DNA from: Microbacterium sp.
GTDB lineage: Bacteria; Actinomycetota; Actinomycetes; Actinomycetales; Microbacteriaceae
Length of the DNA stretch: 64,000 bases
Assembly: GCA_017306415.1 (NCBI GenBank)
Contig: JAFKIL010000001.1
Span: 310,001 to 374,000, forward strand
Reading direction: 5' to 3'
Shown here: positions 28,170 through 36,930 of the stretch, in pieces
Layout: each line of letters begins with the position of its first letter
Position numbering within the stretch: the first letter of the stretch is position 1
Notes under the pieces: model-generated
Database searches by the model: none
What the model saw: the letters and a program-made list of their open reading frames with translations, nothing else
Told to the model about the DNA's origin: nothing
Position numbers and translations under genes: made by a program

Positions 28170-29066
28170 TCACCAGCCGCGGTCCGCGAGCCGGTGGGGC
28201 GCGGGGAGATCGCTGACGTTGATGCCGACCATCGCCTCACCCAGTCCGCGCGAGACATCGGCGATGACCTTCGCGTCGTCGTAGAAGGTGGTGGCCTTCA
28301 CGATGGCGGCGGCCCGCTGCGCGGGGTTGCCCGACTTGAAGATGCCCGATCCGACGAACACGCCGTCGGCGCCCATCTGCATCATCATCGCGGCATCCGC
28401 GGGGGTCGCCACGCCCCCGGCGACGAACAGCACGACGGGGAGCGTGCCGGTCTCGGCGACCTCTGCGACGAGCTCGTAGGGCGCCTGCAGCTCCTTCGCG
28501 GCGACATAGAGCTCGTCCTTGGTCAGCGAGCGCAGGACGTTGATCTCGCTCGTGATCTTCCGGATGTGCTTGGTGGCCTCGGAGACGTCGCCCGTGCCGG
28601 CCTCGCCCTTCGAGCGGATCATCGCGGCACCCTCGTTGATGCGGCGGAGGGCCTCGCCGAGATTGGTGGCGCCGCACACGAACGGGACGGTGAACCTCCA
28701 CTTGTCGATGTGGTTCACGTAGTCGGCCGGCGACAGCACCTCGGACTCGTCGATGTAGTCCACGCCGAGCTCCTGGAGGACCTGGGCCTCGACGAAATGG
28801 CCGATGCGCGCCTTGGCCATCACCGGGATGGAGACGGAGGCGATGATGTCGTCGATGAGGTCGGGGTCGCTCATCCGCGCGACGCCGCCCTGCGACCGGA
28901 TGTCGGCGGGGACCCGCTCGAGCGCCATCACGGCGACGGCGCCGGCGTCCTCGGCGATCTTGGCCTGTTCGGCGGTGACGACGTCCATGATGACGCCGCC
29001 CTTGAGCATCTCCGCGAGACCACGCTTGACGCGGCTCGAGCCGACCTGGGTGCTGCTGTCAGTCAT
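28170..29066 (-). CDS. pdxS: Pyridoxal 5'-phosphate synthase lyase subunit PdxS
   Basis: 298 aa. Builds PLP from ribose 5-phosphate, glyceraldehyde 3-phosphate and ammonia from PdxT, in a 12-mer. Schiff-base lysines lie in [18 protein letters not shown] and [35 protein letters not shown] and [16 protein letters not shown] form the phosphate site. Start ATG 29066 encodes [16 protein letters not shown]. It is divergent from pyridoxal kinase, with a 116-bp gap. Confidence 0.98.
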   Translation of the reverse strand: MTDSSTQVGSSRVKRGLAEMLKGGVIMDVVTAEQAKIAEDAGAVAVMALERVPADIRSQGGVARMSDPDLIDDIIASVSIPVMAKARIGHFVEAQVLQELGVDYIDESEVLSPADYVNHIDKWRFTVPFVCGATNLGEALRRINEGAAMIRSKGEAGTGDVSEATKHIRKITSEINVLRSLTKDELYVAAKELQAPYELVAEVAETGTLPVVLFVAGGVATPADAAMMMQMGADGVFVGSGIFKSGNPAQRAAAIVKATTFYDDAKVIADVSRGLGEAMVGINVSDLPAPHRLADRGW

Positions 29067-29182
29067 GGCTTCGATTCTAGGTGCCGCGCCGGGACCGCCG
29101 ACGCCCGGGGAGCGGGCCAGCAGTGCAGCCGTGGACCCTGGGGTCGTCGGTGAGATCCGAGGGGCGGTGGGATGATCGACCG

Positions 29183-30049
29183 GTGAAGATCCTCTCGATC
29201 CAGTCCGCCGTCGCCTACGGACACGTCGGCAATTCGGCGGCCGTGTTCCCGCTCCAGCGCATCGGCGTCGAAGTGCTCCCGGTGTACACCGTGAACTTCT
29301 CCAACCACACCGGGTACGGCGCGTGGCGGGGTCCCCTCATCGCGCCGGATGACGTGCGGGACGTGATCCTCGGGATCGAGGAGCGCGGGGTGCTTCCCGA
29401 GATCGACGTGGTCCTGTCGGGCTATCAGGGCAGCGAGGGGATCGCCGACGTCGTCCTCGACGCCGTCGCCCGCGTGAAGTCCGCGAACCCGGGCGCCGTC
29501 TACGCGTGCGATCCCGTGATGGGCAACGCCGCGAGCGGCTGTTTCGTCGCTCCCGCGATCCCCGTCCTGCTGCGCGAGCGCGTCGTCCCCGCCGCCGACA
29601 TCATCACCCCGAACCAGTTCGAGCTCGGCTTCCTCACCGGCACCGAGCCCGCCGACCTCGCCTCGACCCTGGACGCGGTGGATGCCGCGCGCGCCATCGG
29701 TCCGTCCACCGTCCTGGTCACGAGTGTCGAGCGTCCGGATCGTCCCGCGCTCGAGGACGGCACGGACACGATCGAGATGCTCGCCGCGACCGACGACGGC
29801 GCGTGGGTCGTGCAGACCCCCCGCATCCCGATGAAGGCGAACGGCTCGGGCGACGTGACCGCCGCTCTGTTCACCGCCCACTACCGGGAGAGCGGCGACG
29901 CCGCCGCGGCGCTCGCACGGACGACGTCGAGCGTCTGGGATCTGCTGCACGCCACGCACGAGTCCGGAGATCGCGAGCTCCGGCTCGTCGAGTCGCAGGA
30001 GGTCTACGCGCACCCGAGGATGCAGTTCGAGGTCACGCGGATCCGCTGA
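29183..30049 (+). CDS. pdxY: Pyridoxal kinase
   Basis: 288 aa, GTG start (the nearby ATG at 29172 is out of frame). PfkB-like kinase that phosphorylates pyridoxal in B6 salvage. Hallmarks: [20 protein letters not shown], the pyridoxal-site segment [42 protein letters not shown], and the anion-hole/catalytic Asp in [15 protein letters not shown]. It faces pdxS, so de novo and salvage routes to PLP are side by side. The length fits PdxY rather than the longer PdxK group. Confidence 0.93.
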   Translation: MKILSIQSAVAYGHVGNSAAVFPLQRIGVEVLPVYTVNFSNHTGYGAWRGPLIAPDDVRDVILGIEERGVLPEIDVVLSGYQGSEGIADVVLDAVARVKSANPGAVYACDPVMGNAASGCFVAPAIPVLLRERVVPAADIITPNQFELGFLTGTEPADLASTLDAVDAARAIGPSTVLVTSVERPDRPALEDGTDTIEMLAATDDGAWVVQTPRIPMKANGSGDVTAALFTAHYRESGDAAAALARTTSSVWDLLHATHESGDRELRLVESQEVYAHPRMQFEVTRIR

Positions 30050-30079
30050 CGGGGCGCGACGGTCCGGGACCAGGGCGGC

Positions 30080-30544
30080 TCACCCGAGGTCGTAGGGCCA
30101 GCGCTCGCTGAGCTCCGGCGAGATCGCATCCAGTCCGGCGTGCAGACGTGCGATCGCCGCGTCGTCCGGCTCGTCGACGTCCTCTGCCGCTCCGAGCAGA
30201 TGTCCCACGACCACCCACTCGGTGACGGACAGGTGCATCGGAGTGAAGCGGTCGGGTGCGCGTTCGCCGTTCGTGTGGTCGAAGAACCACACGTCGTCGC
30301 GCGGTCCCAGCCACCACTCGTCGCCCTGGCCGTTGTCTCCGATCAGCACCCACCCCTCGGGAACCTCGAGGTCGACCCAGTAGACGGGATCCCGGCGTTC
30401 GCGGGTCTCGTCGACCGCGCGGCGGAGGTCGAAGGCGGTGACGTCCCCGCTCAGCTCGGCCGCCGCCGACGGAAGGGCCCGCAGCCGGGTCTCATCGATC
30501 GCCACCGGATCCGCTCCGTCGTCGGGGCCGCCGGGCGCGGTCAC
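30080..30544 (-). CDS. Possible SUKH/SMI1-like small protein
   Basis: 154 aa, GTG start overlapping the HIT gene stop as GTGA (30541-30544), so translationally coupled. The stretch VPEGWVLIGDNGQGDEWWLG, then DDVWFFDHTNGERA and HLSVTEWVVVGHLLGA has the look of SMI1/KNR4 (SUKH) domains, which serve as immunity or binding modules, but the match is by eye only. The rest is acidic and shows no signal peptide or membrane helix. Function unknown. It is convergent with pdxY, 30 nt apart. Confidence 0.65.
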   Translation of the reverse strand: MTAPGGPDDGADPVAIDETRLRALPSAAAELSGDVTAFDLRRAVDETRERRDPVYWVDLEVPEGWVLIGDNGQGDEWWLGPRDDVWFFDHTNGERAPDRFTPMHLSVTEWVVVGHLLGAAEDVDEPDDAAIARLHAGLDAISPELSERWPYDLG

Positions 30545-31116
30545 GCCGCCGACCACGCGGATGCCACCGCTTCGCGGACCTCGCCGAGCAGCTGCGGAAG
30601 CGCCTTCGTGCGCGCGATGATCGGGAAGAAGTTCGCGTCGGTCTCCCACCGAGGCACGATGTGCTGGTGCAGGTGCTCGTCGACCCCGGCGCCGGCGACC
30701 CGGCCCTGGTTCATCCCGATGTTGAAACCGTCGCAGCGCGCGACCGCGCGCAGCACCTGCATCCCGCGCTGAGTGAGGGCCGCGATCTCGTCCACCTCTT
30801 CGGTGGTGGCGAGATCGTACGTCGCCACGTGCCGGTAGGGGCATACGAGGAGGTGTCCGGAGTTGTACGGGAACAGATTGAGCAGCACGTAACAGGTCTC
30901 GCCGCGATGCACGATGAGCCCATCCGCATCCGACTTCCCCGGTGCCGAGCAGAACGGGCACGTCTCGCGCATGGCGTCCGCGCCCGCCTGAATGTACGCC
31001 ATCCGATGCGGCGTCCACAGACGCTGGAATGCGTCCGGGACCCCGGGCAGGTCGCTCGCGGCGACCAGCCCGGGGATCGGGTCGACCGCCCCCGGGGCGT
31101 GATCCGGTTCCGTCAC
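30541..31116 (-). CDS. HIT-family hydrolase
   Basis: 191 aa, GTG start overlapping the thrS stop (GTGA). Histidine-triad nucleotide hydrolase with the catalytic [10 protein letters not shown] motif, preceded by [20 protein letters not shown] and the nucleotide-site [16 protein letters not shown]. An N-terminal CPFCS pair suggests a zinc site with later His residues. Actinobacterial members are thought to be AP4A phosphorylases or adenylyl-sulfate related; the exact substrate is unknown. The thrS-HIT pairing is well conserved in Actinobacteria. Confidence 0.92.
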   Translation of the reverse strand: MTEPDHAPGAVDPIPGLVAASDLPGVPDAFQRLWTPHRMAYIQAGADAMRETCPFCSAPGKSDADGLIVHRGETCYVLLNLFPYNSGHLLVCPYRHVATYDLATTEEVDEIAALTQRGMQVLRAVARCDGFNIGMNQGRVAGAGVDEHLHQHIVPRWETDANFFPIIARTKALPQLLGEVREAVASAWSAA

Positions 31117-33122
31117 GCCAGATCCTCGGCGGTGTTCACGAGGGCCTTCGTGTCGATCGCGTGCCGGATCCGTCGCACCGCGTCCCCCACGGGGATGCCG
31201 TTGAGCTGTGAGCCGTCGCGGAAGCGGAAGGAGACCGTACCCGCTGCGCGGTCCTGCTCCCCCGCGATCAGCATCAGCGGCACCTTCTGCGTGGTGTGCG
31301 TGCGGATCTTCTTCTGCATGCGGTCGTCGCTGTGATCCACCTCGGCGCGGACGTCTTCGACCTTGAGGCGGACGATGATCTCGTCGAGATAGTCGGCGTA
31401 CTCCTCGGCGACGGGAATGCCCACCACCTGCACGGGCGACAGCCACACCGGGAAGGCGCCGGCGTAGTGCTCGAGCAGGATGGCGAAGAAGCGCTCGATG
31501 GAGCCGAACAGCGCGCGGTGGATCATGATCGGCCGGTGCTTCTCGCCGTCCGCCCCGGTGTACTCCAGCTCGAACCGCTCCGGCAGGTTCGGGTCCACCT
31601 GCACGGTCGAAAGCTGCCACACCCGCCCGATCGCGTCGGTCGTCTTGAGGTCGATCTTCGGCCCGTAGAACGCGGCTTCGCCCGGCACCTCGGTCAGCTT
31701 CAGTCCGCTCGCCAGGGCCACGTTCCTCAGCGCGTTGGTCGAGTACTCCCAGAACTCGTCGCTGCCGATCCACTTCGACTTCTCGTCGTCGCGCATCGAG
31801 AGCTCGAGCTCGAAATCCTCCAGTCCGAAGTCCCGGAGCATCGAGATCACGAAGTCGAGCACCTTGGTCGCCTCGCCCTCGAGCTGCTCGGGCGTGACGA
31901 ACAGGTGCGAGTCGTCCTGGGTGAACCCTCGCACGCGGGTGAGGCCGTGCAGGGCTCCGGAGAGCTCGTTGCGATACACCGTGCCGTTCTCGGCGAGACG
32001 CATCGGCAGGTCGCGATAGCTCCGCGCGCGCTCCTTGTAGATGAGGATGTGCATCGGGCAGTTCATCGGCTTGAGGTAGTAGTCCTTGCCCTCCTTGACC
32101 ACCTCGCCATCGGCATCCCGCTCCTCGTCCATGCGGATCGGGGGGAACATCCCCTCGCGGTAGGTCACCAGATGGTTCGACTGGAGGAAGAGGTCCTCCT
32201 TGGCGATGTGCGGCGTGTACACGTAGGTGTAGCCCGCCCCGACGTGACGCCGGCGCGCGTGCTGCTCCATCTCCTGGCGGACGACCCCGCCCTTGGGATG
32301 CCACACCGACAGCCCTGAGCCGATCTCGTCCGGGAACGAGAAGAGGTCGAGCTCCTTGCCCAGGCGCCGGTGGTCGCGCTTCGCGGCCTCCTCGAGTCGC
32401 TGCTGGTACGCGCGCAGCTCGTCCTTCGTCGGCCACGCGGTGCCGTAGATGCGCTGCAGCTGCGGGTTCTTCTCGCTCCCCCGCCAATAGGCGCCGGCGA
32501 TGCGGGTGAGGGCCCACCCGTTGCCGATCTGCCGGGTGCTCGGGAGGTGCGGTCCGCGGCAGAGGTCCTTCCAGACCGTCTCACCATCGCGGTTCACGTT
32601 GTCGTAGATGGTGAGTTCGCCGGCGCCGACCTCGACGCTCGCGCCCTCGGTCTTCTCGGCGCCGCCGCCCTTCAGCCCGATGAGCTCGAGCTTGAACGGC
32701 TCGTCGGCGAGCTCCTCCCGCGCCTGTTCGTCGGTGACGACGCGGCGCACGAACCGCTGTCCCTCGCGGACGATGCGCTGCATCTCCTTGTCGATCGCCT
32801 TCAGGTCTTCGGGGGTGAAGGGATGCTCGACGCCGAAGTCGTAATAGAAGCCGTCGGCGATCGGCGGCCCGATGCCGAGGTTGGCCTGCGGCTTGATGCG
32901 CTGGACCGCCTGCGCGAGGACGTGGGCTGCGGAGTGGCGCAGGATGTTCAGGCCGTCGGGGCTGTCGATCGTGACGGGCTCGACGATGTCGGACTGCTCC
33001 ACCGTGGTGGCCAGGTCCTTCAGTTCGCCGTTCACGCGCAGCGCGACGACGGAGCGATCGGGGAACAGGGCGAAGCCGTCGGCGGGGTACGCCACGTCCG
33101 ACGGGATGACGACGTCAGTCAC
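31113..33122 (-). CDS. thrS: Threonyl-tRNA synthetase
   Basis: 669 aa. Class II synthetase. A short TGS-like N-terminus is followed by the editing domain with [11 protein letters not shown] at about residue 60 and [15 protein letters not shown], then the catalytic core with the zinc ligand Cys in [15 protein letters not shown], motif 2 [17 protein letters not shown] and QDDSHLF, and motif 3 [20 protein letters not shown]; the anticodon domain ends it. GTG 33122 follows a GGAGAG ribosome site; an ATG at 33155 is upstream of that site and less likely. No T-box is seen upstream. Confidence 0.97.
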   Translation of the reverse strand: MTDVVIPSDVAYPADGFALFPDRSVVALRVNGELKDLATTVEQSDIVEPVTIDSPDGLNILRHSAAHVLAQAVQRIKPQANLGIGPPIADGFYYDFGVEHPFTPEDLKAIDKEMQRIVREGQRFVRRVVTDEQAREELADEPFKLELIGLKGGGAEKTEGASVEVGAGELTIYDNVNRDGETVWKDLCRGPHLPSTRQIGNGWALTRIAGAYWRGSEKNPQLQRIYGTAWPTKDELRAYQQRLEEAAKRDHRRLGKELDLFSFPDEIGSGLSVWHPKGGVVRQEMEQHARRRHVGAGYTYVYTPHIAKEDLFLQSNHLVTYREGMFPPIRMDEERDADGEVVKEGKDYYLKPMNCPMHILIYKERARSYRDLPMRLAENGTVYRNELSGALHGLTRVRGFTQDDSHLFVTPEQLEGEATKVLDFVISMLRDFGLEDFELELSMRDDEKSKWIGSDEFWEYSTNALRNVALASGLKLTEVPGEAAFYGPKIDLKTTDAIGRVWQLSTVQVDPNLPERFELEYTGADGEKHRPIMIHRALFGSIERFFAILLEHYAGAFPVWLSPVQVVGIPVAEEYADYLDEIIVRLKVEDVRAEVDHSDDRMQKKIRTHTTQKVPLMLIAGEQDRAAGTVSFRFRDGSQLNGIPVGDAVRRIRHAIDTKALVNTAEDLA

Positions 33123-33318
33123 AGGAACTCTCTCCAGAGGATGGGATCGGATCAAGGCTACTCAGCTTCGGACGCGCGCCGCGTCCCGCCCGCTCAGGCG
33201 TGAAGCGTTCGCGTGCCGGTCCCCGCGACGACGGTCGCGCGCATGAGCCGGCGGAGTTCCATGCCGCCCAGTGTACGCGGTGGTCTTCGTTGCCGGTCGG
33301 GAACGGCAGGATGGACCC

Positions 33319-34467
33319 GTGAAGCTCGCGATCGTCGGAGGCATCCTCCTCGTCCTCGGTGCGATCGCGGTGTTCACCGGCGTCCTTCCCGCATCGGATG
33401 CGGTCCAGATCGGGGATCGCGTCTGGCCGATCCTCCTCTTCGTCGTCGCGATCACCGTCGTCGCGGAGCTCGCGGCCGTCGCGGGATTGTTCGACGTGAT
33501 CGGCGCCGTCCTGGCGCGCGTGTCGCGGGGTCGGACGTGGGCGCTCTGGGCCCTCGTCGTCCTCCTCGCGGTCGTCTCGACCGCGTTCCTGTCGCTCGAC
33601 ACCACGGCGGTGCTCCTCACCCCCGTGGTGATCGCGCTCGCACGGGCACATCGCCTGAGTCCGCTGCCGTTCGCGTTCGCGACCGTATGGCTGGCCAACA
33701 CGGCGTCGCTCGTGCTCCCGGTGTCGAACCTCACGAACCTGCTGGCGGTTCACCGGCTGGAGATGACGTCGCCGGGTGCGTTCCTGACGTTGCTCGGCCC
33801 CTCCGCGTTCGTCGCGATCGTCGTGACCGTGCTCCTGCTCTGGGTCAGCCACCGGCGCGAGCTGCGCGGACGCTTCGCGCCGGCCGTGCCCCCTGCCGTG
33901 GCGGACCGGACGCTCCTCGTGGCGACGTCTGTCGTGGTGGTGATCCTGCTCCCGCTGCTGGTGACGGGAATTCCGCCCTGGATGCCGGCGGTGGGCGCGG
34001 CCGTCGTGCTCGGCGCGATCTTCCTGTGGCGGGCACCCGGCGCGGTCCGTCCCGCGCTCGTCCCCTGGCAGCTGGTGGTGTTCGCCGCCGGCCTGTTCCT
34101 CGTCGTCGGGGCGTTCGAGGCGCTGGGTTCCGCCGGCGCGCTCGCGGTGCTCGCGGGGCGCGGAGACGATCTGATCGCTCTGTGGCGGGTCGCGGCGTCC
34201 GGACTGATCGGATCGAACGCGATCAACAACCTGCCTGCGTACCTCGCGCTGGAGACCGTGGCCGATTCCCCGCGCCGCATGGCGGCCCTCCTCGTCGGCG
34301 TGAACGCGGGCCCGTTGATCACGCCCTGGGCGTCGCTCGCGACGCTCCTCTGGCATCAGCGTCTCGCCGGCGTGGGGGTCGATGTTCCGTGGCGCCGCTA
34401 CGTCCTGCTCGGCCTGGTCGCCGCGCCGCTCACGGTGGCGCTGGCCGTCGTCCCACTCGCACTCTGA
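33319..34467 (+). CDS. ArsB/SLC13-like membrane permease
   Basis: 382 aa with about 10-11 hydrophobic segments, ion transporter superfamily. The two pseudo-symmetric signature loops are visible: LSLDTTAVLLTPVVIALA with NTASLVLPVSNLTNL in the first half, and GSNAINNLPAYLALE with NAGPLITPWASLATLLWH in the second. These are typical of ArsB/NhaD/CitM-type carriers. Arsenite, citrate or another anion is possible; no ars gene lies nearby. GTG 33319 is preferred since the ATG at 33311 is out of frame. The last 70 nt overlap the AlkD-like gene on the other strand. Confidence 0.85.
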   Translation: MKLAIVGGILLVLGAIAVFTGVLPASDAVQIGDRVWPILLFVVAITVVAELAAVAGLFDVIGAVLARVSRGRTWALWALVVLLAVVSTAFLSLDTTAVLLTPVVIALARAHRLSPLPFAFATVWLANTASLVLPVSNLTNLLAVHRLEMTSPGAFLTLLGPSAFVAIVVTVLLLWVSHRRELRGRFAPAVPPAVADRTLLVATSVVVVILLPLLVTGIPPWMPAVGAAVVLGAIFLWRAPGAVRPALVPWQLVVFAAGLFLVVGAFEALGSAGALAVLAGRGDDLIALWRVAASGLIGSNAINNLPAYLALETVADSPRRMAALLVGVNAGPLITPWASLATLLWHQRLAGVGVDVPWRRYVLLGLVAAPLTVALAVVPLAL

Positions 34468-35129
34468 TCGCCGATGTGCTTGAGCGCCTCGCGGCGGCTG
34501 AGCGGGCTGAGGGGCCGTTCGGCCACGAAAGCGGCGACCCAGGCGGGCGCGACCCGGGCGTACTCGCGCAGCGCCCAGCCGATCGCCTTCCGGATGAAGA
34601 ACTCCGGGTCGGCGAGGTTGGGGGTGATGACGTCCGACAGGAGCGCGGCGTCCACCCGGTCGCGCCGCCCGAGCTGGGAGATGATCGCGATCCGGCGCAC
34701 CCACATGTCGTCGTCCGTGCTCCAGCGTCGCACCAATGCGGCGGTCGCCGCGGGCTGAGCATCGTGCAGCTCGGCGACGCGGTGGGCGAGGTCGTCGGTG
34801 AAGTCCCACCAGCGGCCCGTGCGCACCATGTGCTCGATGAGGGGCACGATGGCGAGGTCGCCGCGCGCGGGCCGGAGAGCGAGCAGAGCCATGGCGGCGT
34901 ACCGGTCCTCCCGGAAGCGGGCCTCGTCCCAGAGCTCGAGCGCGGAGGTGCGAAGGATCGCGGGGTCCCTCTCGCCCGTCGCCGCCGCACGGACGGCCGT
35001 CCTCACGTGGGGCAGCGACACACCGCGGAACGGCATCGTCGACTTCATGTACGCCTGCTGCCCGGCGGCGCGCTCAGGATCGGCGGCGTCGGCGAGCGCG
35101 GAGCGGATCGTCGTGGCGAGGGTCGTCAT
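34398..35129 (-). CDS. AlkD-like DNA alkylation repair protein
   Basis: 243 aa all-helical HEAT-repeat protein of the DNA alkylation repair family. MKSTMPFRGVSLPHVRTAVR, ALELWDEARFREDRYAAMAL, RTGRWWDFTDDLAHRVAEL, STDDDMWVRRIAIISQL and FFIRKAIGWALREYARVAP follow the AlkD pattern, with conserved Trp and Arg that in Bacillus cereus AlkD line the DNA cleft for base excision. Start ATG 35129. The C-terminal 20 or so residues, after KHIGDQSA, are read from DNA shared with the permease end and are Ser/Ala/Thr-rich, so probably unstructured. Confidence 0.88.
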   Translation of the reverse strand: MTTLATTIRSALADAADPERAAGQQAYMKSTMPFRGVSLPHVRTAVRAAATGERDPAILRTSALELWDEARFREDRYAAMALLALRPARGDLAIVPLIEHMVRTGRWWDFTDDLAHRVAELHDAQPAATAALVRRWSTDDDMWVRRIAIISQLGRRDRVDAALLSDVITPNLADPEFFIRKAIGWALREYARVAPAWVAAFVAERPLSPLSRREALKHIGDQSASGTTASATVSGAATRPSRT

Positions 35130-35151
35130 CCCTTCCGCACCCTCTCCGGGA

Positions 35152-35616
35152 TCAGGAGCAGAGGTCGGAGAGCTTCTTCCCCGCGTTCTGGATGTCGGTG
35201 GAGATGGACTGGATCTTGTCCGCCTTGTCGGCCAGTGCCTGCAGTCCGCCGTCCTTCGCCGACGCGAGCAGGTCGCCGAACTCCGAGATCTTGTCACCCA
35301 TGTCCGTGAGCGCGCTCTTCACCTTCGCGTTCGTGACCTTGCTCTCGACCTCGTCGAACTTTTCCCCGAGCGTGTTCATCGCGTCCACCGCACCGGTCAC
35401 GTCGCCCTTGCCGAGCCCGCTGAGCGAATCGCTCATGTCCGTCTGGACATCCGCCATCGACGTCTGCGCGACCGAGCAGGCCTCCGCGACGGACTGACCG
35501 CTCGCGGCTCCCCCCGTGGCTTTCCCATCGGCCGTCCCACCGAATGCCGAGCAGCCGGTGAGCGCTGTGGCGCCGAGCGCCGCGAGGAGAGCGAGGGAGG
35601 CGATGTTCTTCCGCAT
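35152..35616 (-). CDS. Small lipoprotein, helical, unknown function
   Basis: 154 aa. Signal sequence MRKNIASLALLAALGATAL ends in lipobox LTGC at about residue 22. The mature part begins with a Gly/Ala/Ser linker and then a helical region rich in Asp, Lys and Val with repeated DxMxDxxS-like spacing (VQTDMSDSLSGLGKGDV, FDEVESKVTNAKVKSALTDM) and a terminal Cys (KKLSDLCS) that may pair with the Cys in AEACSVAQ. No family is recognised. Surface-anchored helical bundle is the best structural guess. Confidence 0.75.
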   Translation of the reverse strand: MRKNIASLALLAALGATALTGCSAFGGTADGKATGGAASGQSVAEACSVAQTSMADVQTDMSDSLSGLGKGDVTGAVDAMNTLGEKFDEVESKVTNAKVKSALTDMGDKISEFGDLLASAKDGGLQALADKADKIQSISTDIQNAGKKLSDLCS

Positions 35617-35740
35617 GACATGTCCGTTCGTCGGGCCCGAGGGCGGCGAGCTGTGGGAGAGCTATGGATGGACCATCCACCCTGCCACATCGCTCCGCGG
35701 ACGCTCGGCGGCTGACCGCGATCCGGGTGGAGTGAAAGCG

Positions 35741-35767
35741 AAAACCCCCGGCGAGCCGGGGGTTTTC
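35741..35767 (-). terminator. Rho-independent terminator after the tRNA-Val operon
   Basis: CCCCCGG (35745-35751) pairs with CCGGGGG (35756-35762) over a CGAG loop, flanked by AAAA (35741-35744) and TTTT (35763-35766). On the minus strand the U-tract follows the stem, just 4 nt after the tRNA-Val CCA end. It is symmetric and could also act on plus-strand transcripts. Confidence 0.85.
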
Positions 35768-35770
35768 TGA

Positions 35771-35845
35771 TGGTGGGCGATACTGGGATCGAACCAGTGA
35801 CCTCTTCCGTGTCAGGGAAGCGCGCTACCGCTGCGCCAATCGCCC
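35771..35845 (-). tRNA. tRNA-Val (GAC)
   Basis: 75 nt including encoded CCA (35771-35773). Acceptor GGGCGAT pairs with ATCGCCC, discriminator A. Anticodon loop CTGACAC gives GAC. The T-loop GGTTCGATCC is standard. Last in a minus-strand run Gly-Cys-Val. Confidence 0.97.
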
Positions 35846-35872
35846 GAGTCGTGCTCCGGTCGGGACCGGGAG

Positions 35873-35946
35873 TGGAGGTGGCGACGGGATTCGAACCCGT
35901 GTAAACGGCTTTGCAGGCCGGTGCCTAGCCGCTCGGCCACGCCACC
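35873..35946 (-). tRNA. tRNA-Cys (GCA)
   Basis: 74 nt with encoded CCA (35873-35875). Acceptor GGTGGCG pairs with CGCCACC; discriminator U73 is the known cysteine identity base. Anticodon loop CTGCAAA gives GCA. T-loop GGTTCGAATCC. Confidence 0.97.
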
Positions 35947-36003
35947 GCGTGTGGTTTGACCCCACGTGCCATGGACTCCCCCGGAGGGGAACCCCTGCAC
36001 TCG

Positions 36004-36076
36004 AGCGGATGACGAGACTCGAACTCGCGACCCTCACCTTGGCAAGGTGATGCGCTACCAACTGCGCTACATCCGC
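36004..36076 (-). tRNA. tRNA-Gly (GCC)
   Basis: 73 nt. Acceptor GCGGATG pairs with CATCCGC; discriminator U; anticodon loop TTGCCAA gives GCC. Unlike its neighbours, the CCA end is not encoded (the next bases are CGA), so it depends on nucleotidyltransferase. Confidence 0.97.
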
Positions 36077-36105
36077 GTGCTCCGGAGCGTTCCGGCGCTT
36101 GATCG

Positions 36106-36134
36106 ACTTTAGCCGACGAACGGGCAAGTGCAAA
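36106..36134 (-). promoter_or_regulatory. Promoter of the tRNA Gly-Cys-Val run
   Basis: On the minus strand TTTGCA (36134-36129), 17-bp spacer, TAAAGT (36111-36106), about 30 nt before the tRNA-Gly 5' end. Good hexamers and spacing for the housekeeping sigma factor. Confidence 0.55.
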
Positions 36135-36168
36135 ACCGTGGGAGGCCGCGCGTGTCATGCTCCCGGGG

Positions 36169-36198
36169 TTCGTCGTGGGCGCCCCGATCGGGTAGGAT
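36169..36198 (+). promoter_or_regulatory. Promoter of tRNA-Val (CAC)
   Basis: TTCGTC (36169-36174), 18-bp spacer, TAGGAT (36193-36198), 25 nt before the tRNA 5' end at 36224. The -10 is good, the -35 moderate. Confidence 0.5.
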
Positions 36199-36223
36199 CG
36201 AGACTCGGCCCCGACGGGGCCAC

Positions 36224-36299
36224 GGGCGATTGGCGCAGTTGGTAGCGCGCTTCCTTCACACGGAAGAGGTCATCAGTTCGAGTCTGGTATCGCCCACCA
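36224..36299 (+). tRNA. tRNA-Val (CAC)
   Basis: 76 nt including encoded CCA (36297-36299). Acceptor GGGCGAT pairs with ATCGCCC; anticodon loop TTCACAC gives CAC; T-stem contains one U-G pair. Nearly identical to tRNA-Val(GAC) in acceptor, D-arm and anticodon stem, but on the opposite strand about 450 bp away. Confidence 0.97.
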
Positions 36300-36313
36300 C
36301 GACGCGTTAGGCG

Positions 36314-36859
36314 TCAGAGCTCGACAGGCCACCCGTAGCGGCGATGCAGCTCCCCCGCGACGTCGGCGAATCGGTCGCGGTCCAGGGCGGATGCCTCGCG
36401 TCGGATGCCGTAGACGTGGACGAGGTAGACCTGATCGATGTCCACCCACGACTCCCTCCCCTTCGCATCCCACGCACCCGTGCCGAGCCGTACGTAGTCG
36501 CGCTCGCCGTCGTGCGACTTGCTGGTGAGCTTCACGGCGTACACGCGCTGCGGACCGGCGCGTCCGATGACGAGCACCGGACGGTCCTTGCCCTCGGTGG
36601 TGTCCTCCTCGTACGGTACCCAGGCCCACACCACCTCCCCGGCATCGGGGGCGCCGTTGCGCTGCGGGCGGTACGTGATCGTCAGGTCCTCGACCGCGTC
36701 GATGCGCACTTCGACGGTGGCGCGCTCACCGGCCGCGGGGCTGAGGTCCGGACGACCGTCGCGGGACGGCGCGTGCGCACCACCGCGCGACCGCGTCGGC
36801 GAGGGGGTGCGTGGGGCGAAGAGGGCGGCGAGGCGTGAGAGCAGGCCGGGTCGAGGCAT
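36314..36859 (-). CDS. MazF/PemK-like protein without adjacent antitoxin
   Basis: 181 aa. Residues 1-55 are basic and Pro/Ser/Arg-rich. From about residue 75, GEVVWAWVPYEEDTTEGKDR then PVLVIGRAGPQRVYAVKLTS match the PemK/MazF fold, including the GEVVWA strand and a KDRPVLVIG strand with the Arg used by MazF ribonucleases. No small antitoxin gene overlaps it; neighbours are tRNA-Val and amt. Chromosomal solitary PemK-like proteins of this length are common in Actinobacteria, and it is not certain that they are toxins. Confidence 0.8.
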   Translation of the reverse strand: MPRPGLLSRLAALFAPRTPSPTRSRGGAHAPSRDGRPDLSPAAGERATVEVRIDAVEDLTITYRPQRNGAPDAGEVVWAWVPYEEDTTEGKDRPVLVIGRAGPQRVYAVKLTSKSHDGERDYVRLGTGAWDAKGRESWVDIDQVYLVHVYGIRREASALDRDRFADVAGELHRRYGWPVEL

Positions 36860-36878
36860 CCTGACACGATATGCGAGA

Positions 36879-36908
36879 AGGGCGTCGCGGCCGAAGCCAC
36901 GACGCCCT
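36879..36908 (-). terminator. Terminator of amt
   Basis: Between the amt stop and the MazF-like gene: AGGGCGTCG (36879-36887) pairs with CGACGCCCT (36900-36908). On the minus strand the inner part reads GGC-TTCG-GCC, giving a stem of about 13 bp capped by a stable UUCG tetraloop, then TTCTC. Strong hairpin, modest U-tract. Confidence 0.75.
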
Positions 36909-36930
36909 CCCCTGTGCTGTGGGCGGAGTG

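Noticed and set aside
29172..29183. ATG at 29172 as the start of pyridoxal kinase
   Set aside because: It is out of frame and meets a stop within four codons; GTG 29183 gives the family N-terminus.
35152..35616. Toxin or pilin-like assignment for the small lipoprotein
   Set aside because: Only the lipobox and helical composition are visible, and no family match supports more.
36224..36313. Attachment site or integrated element next to tRNA-Val
   Set aside because: No integrase, no duplicated tRNA 3' end and no shift in composition are seen.
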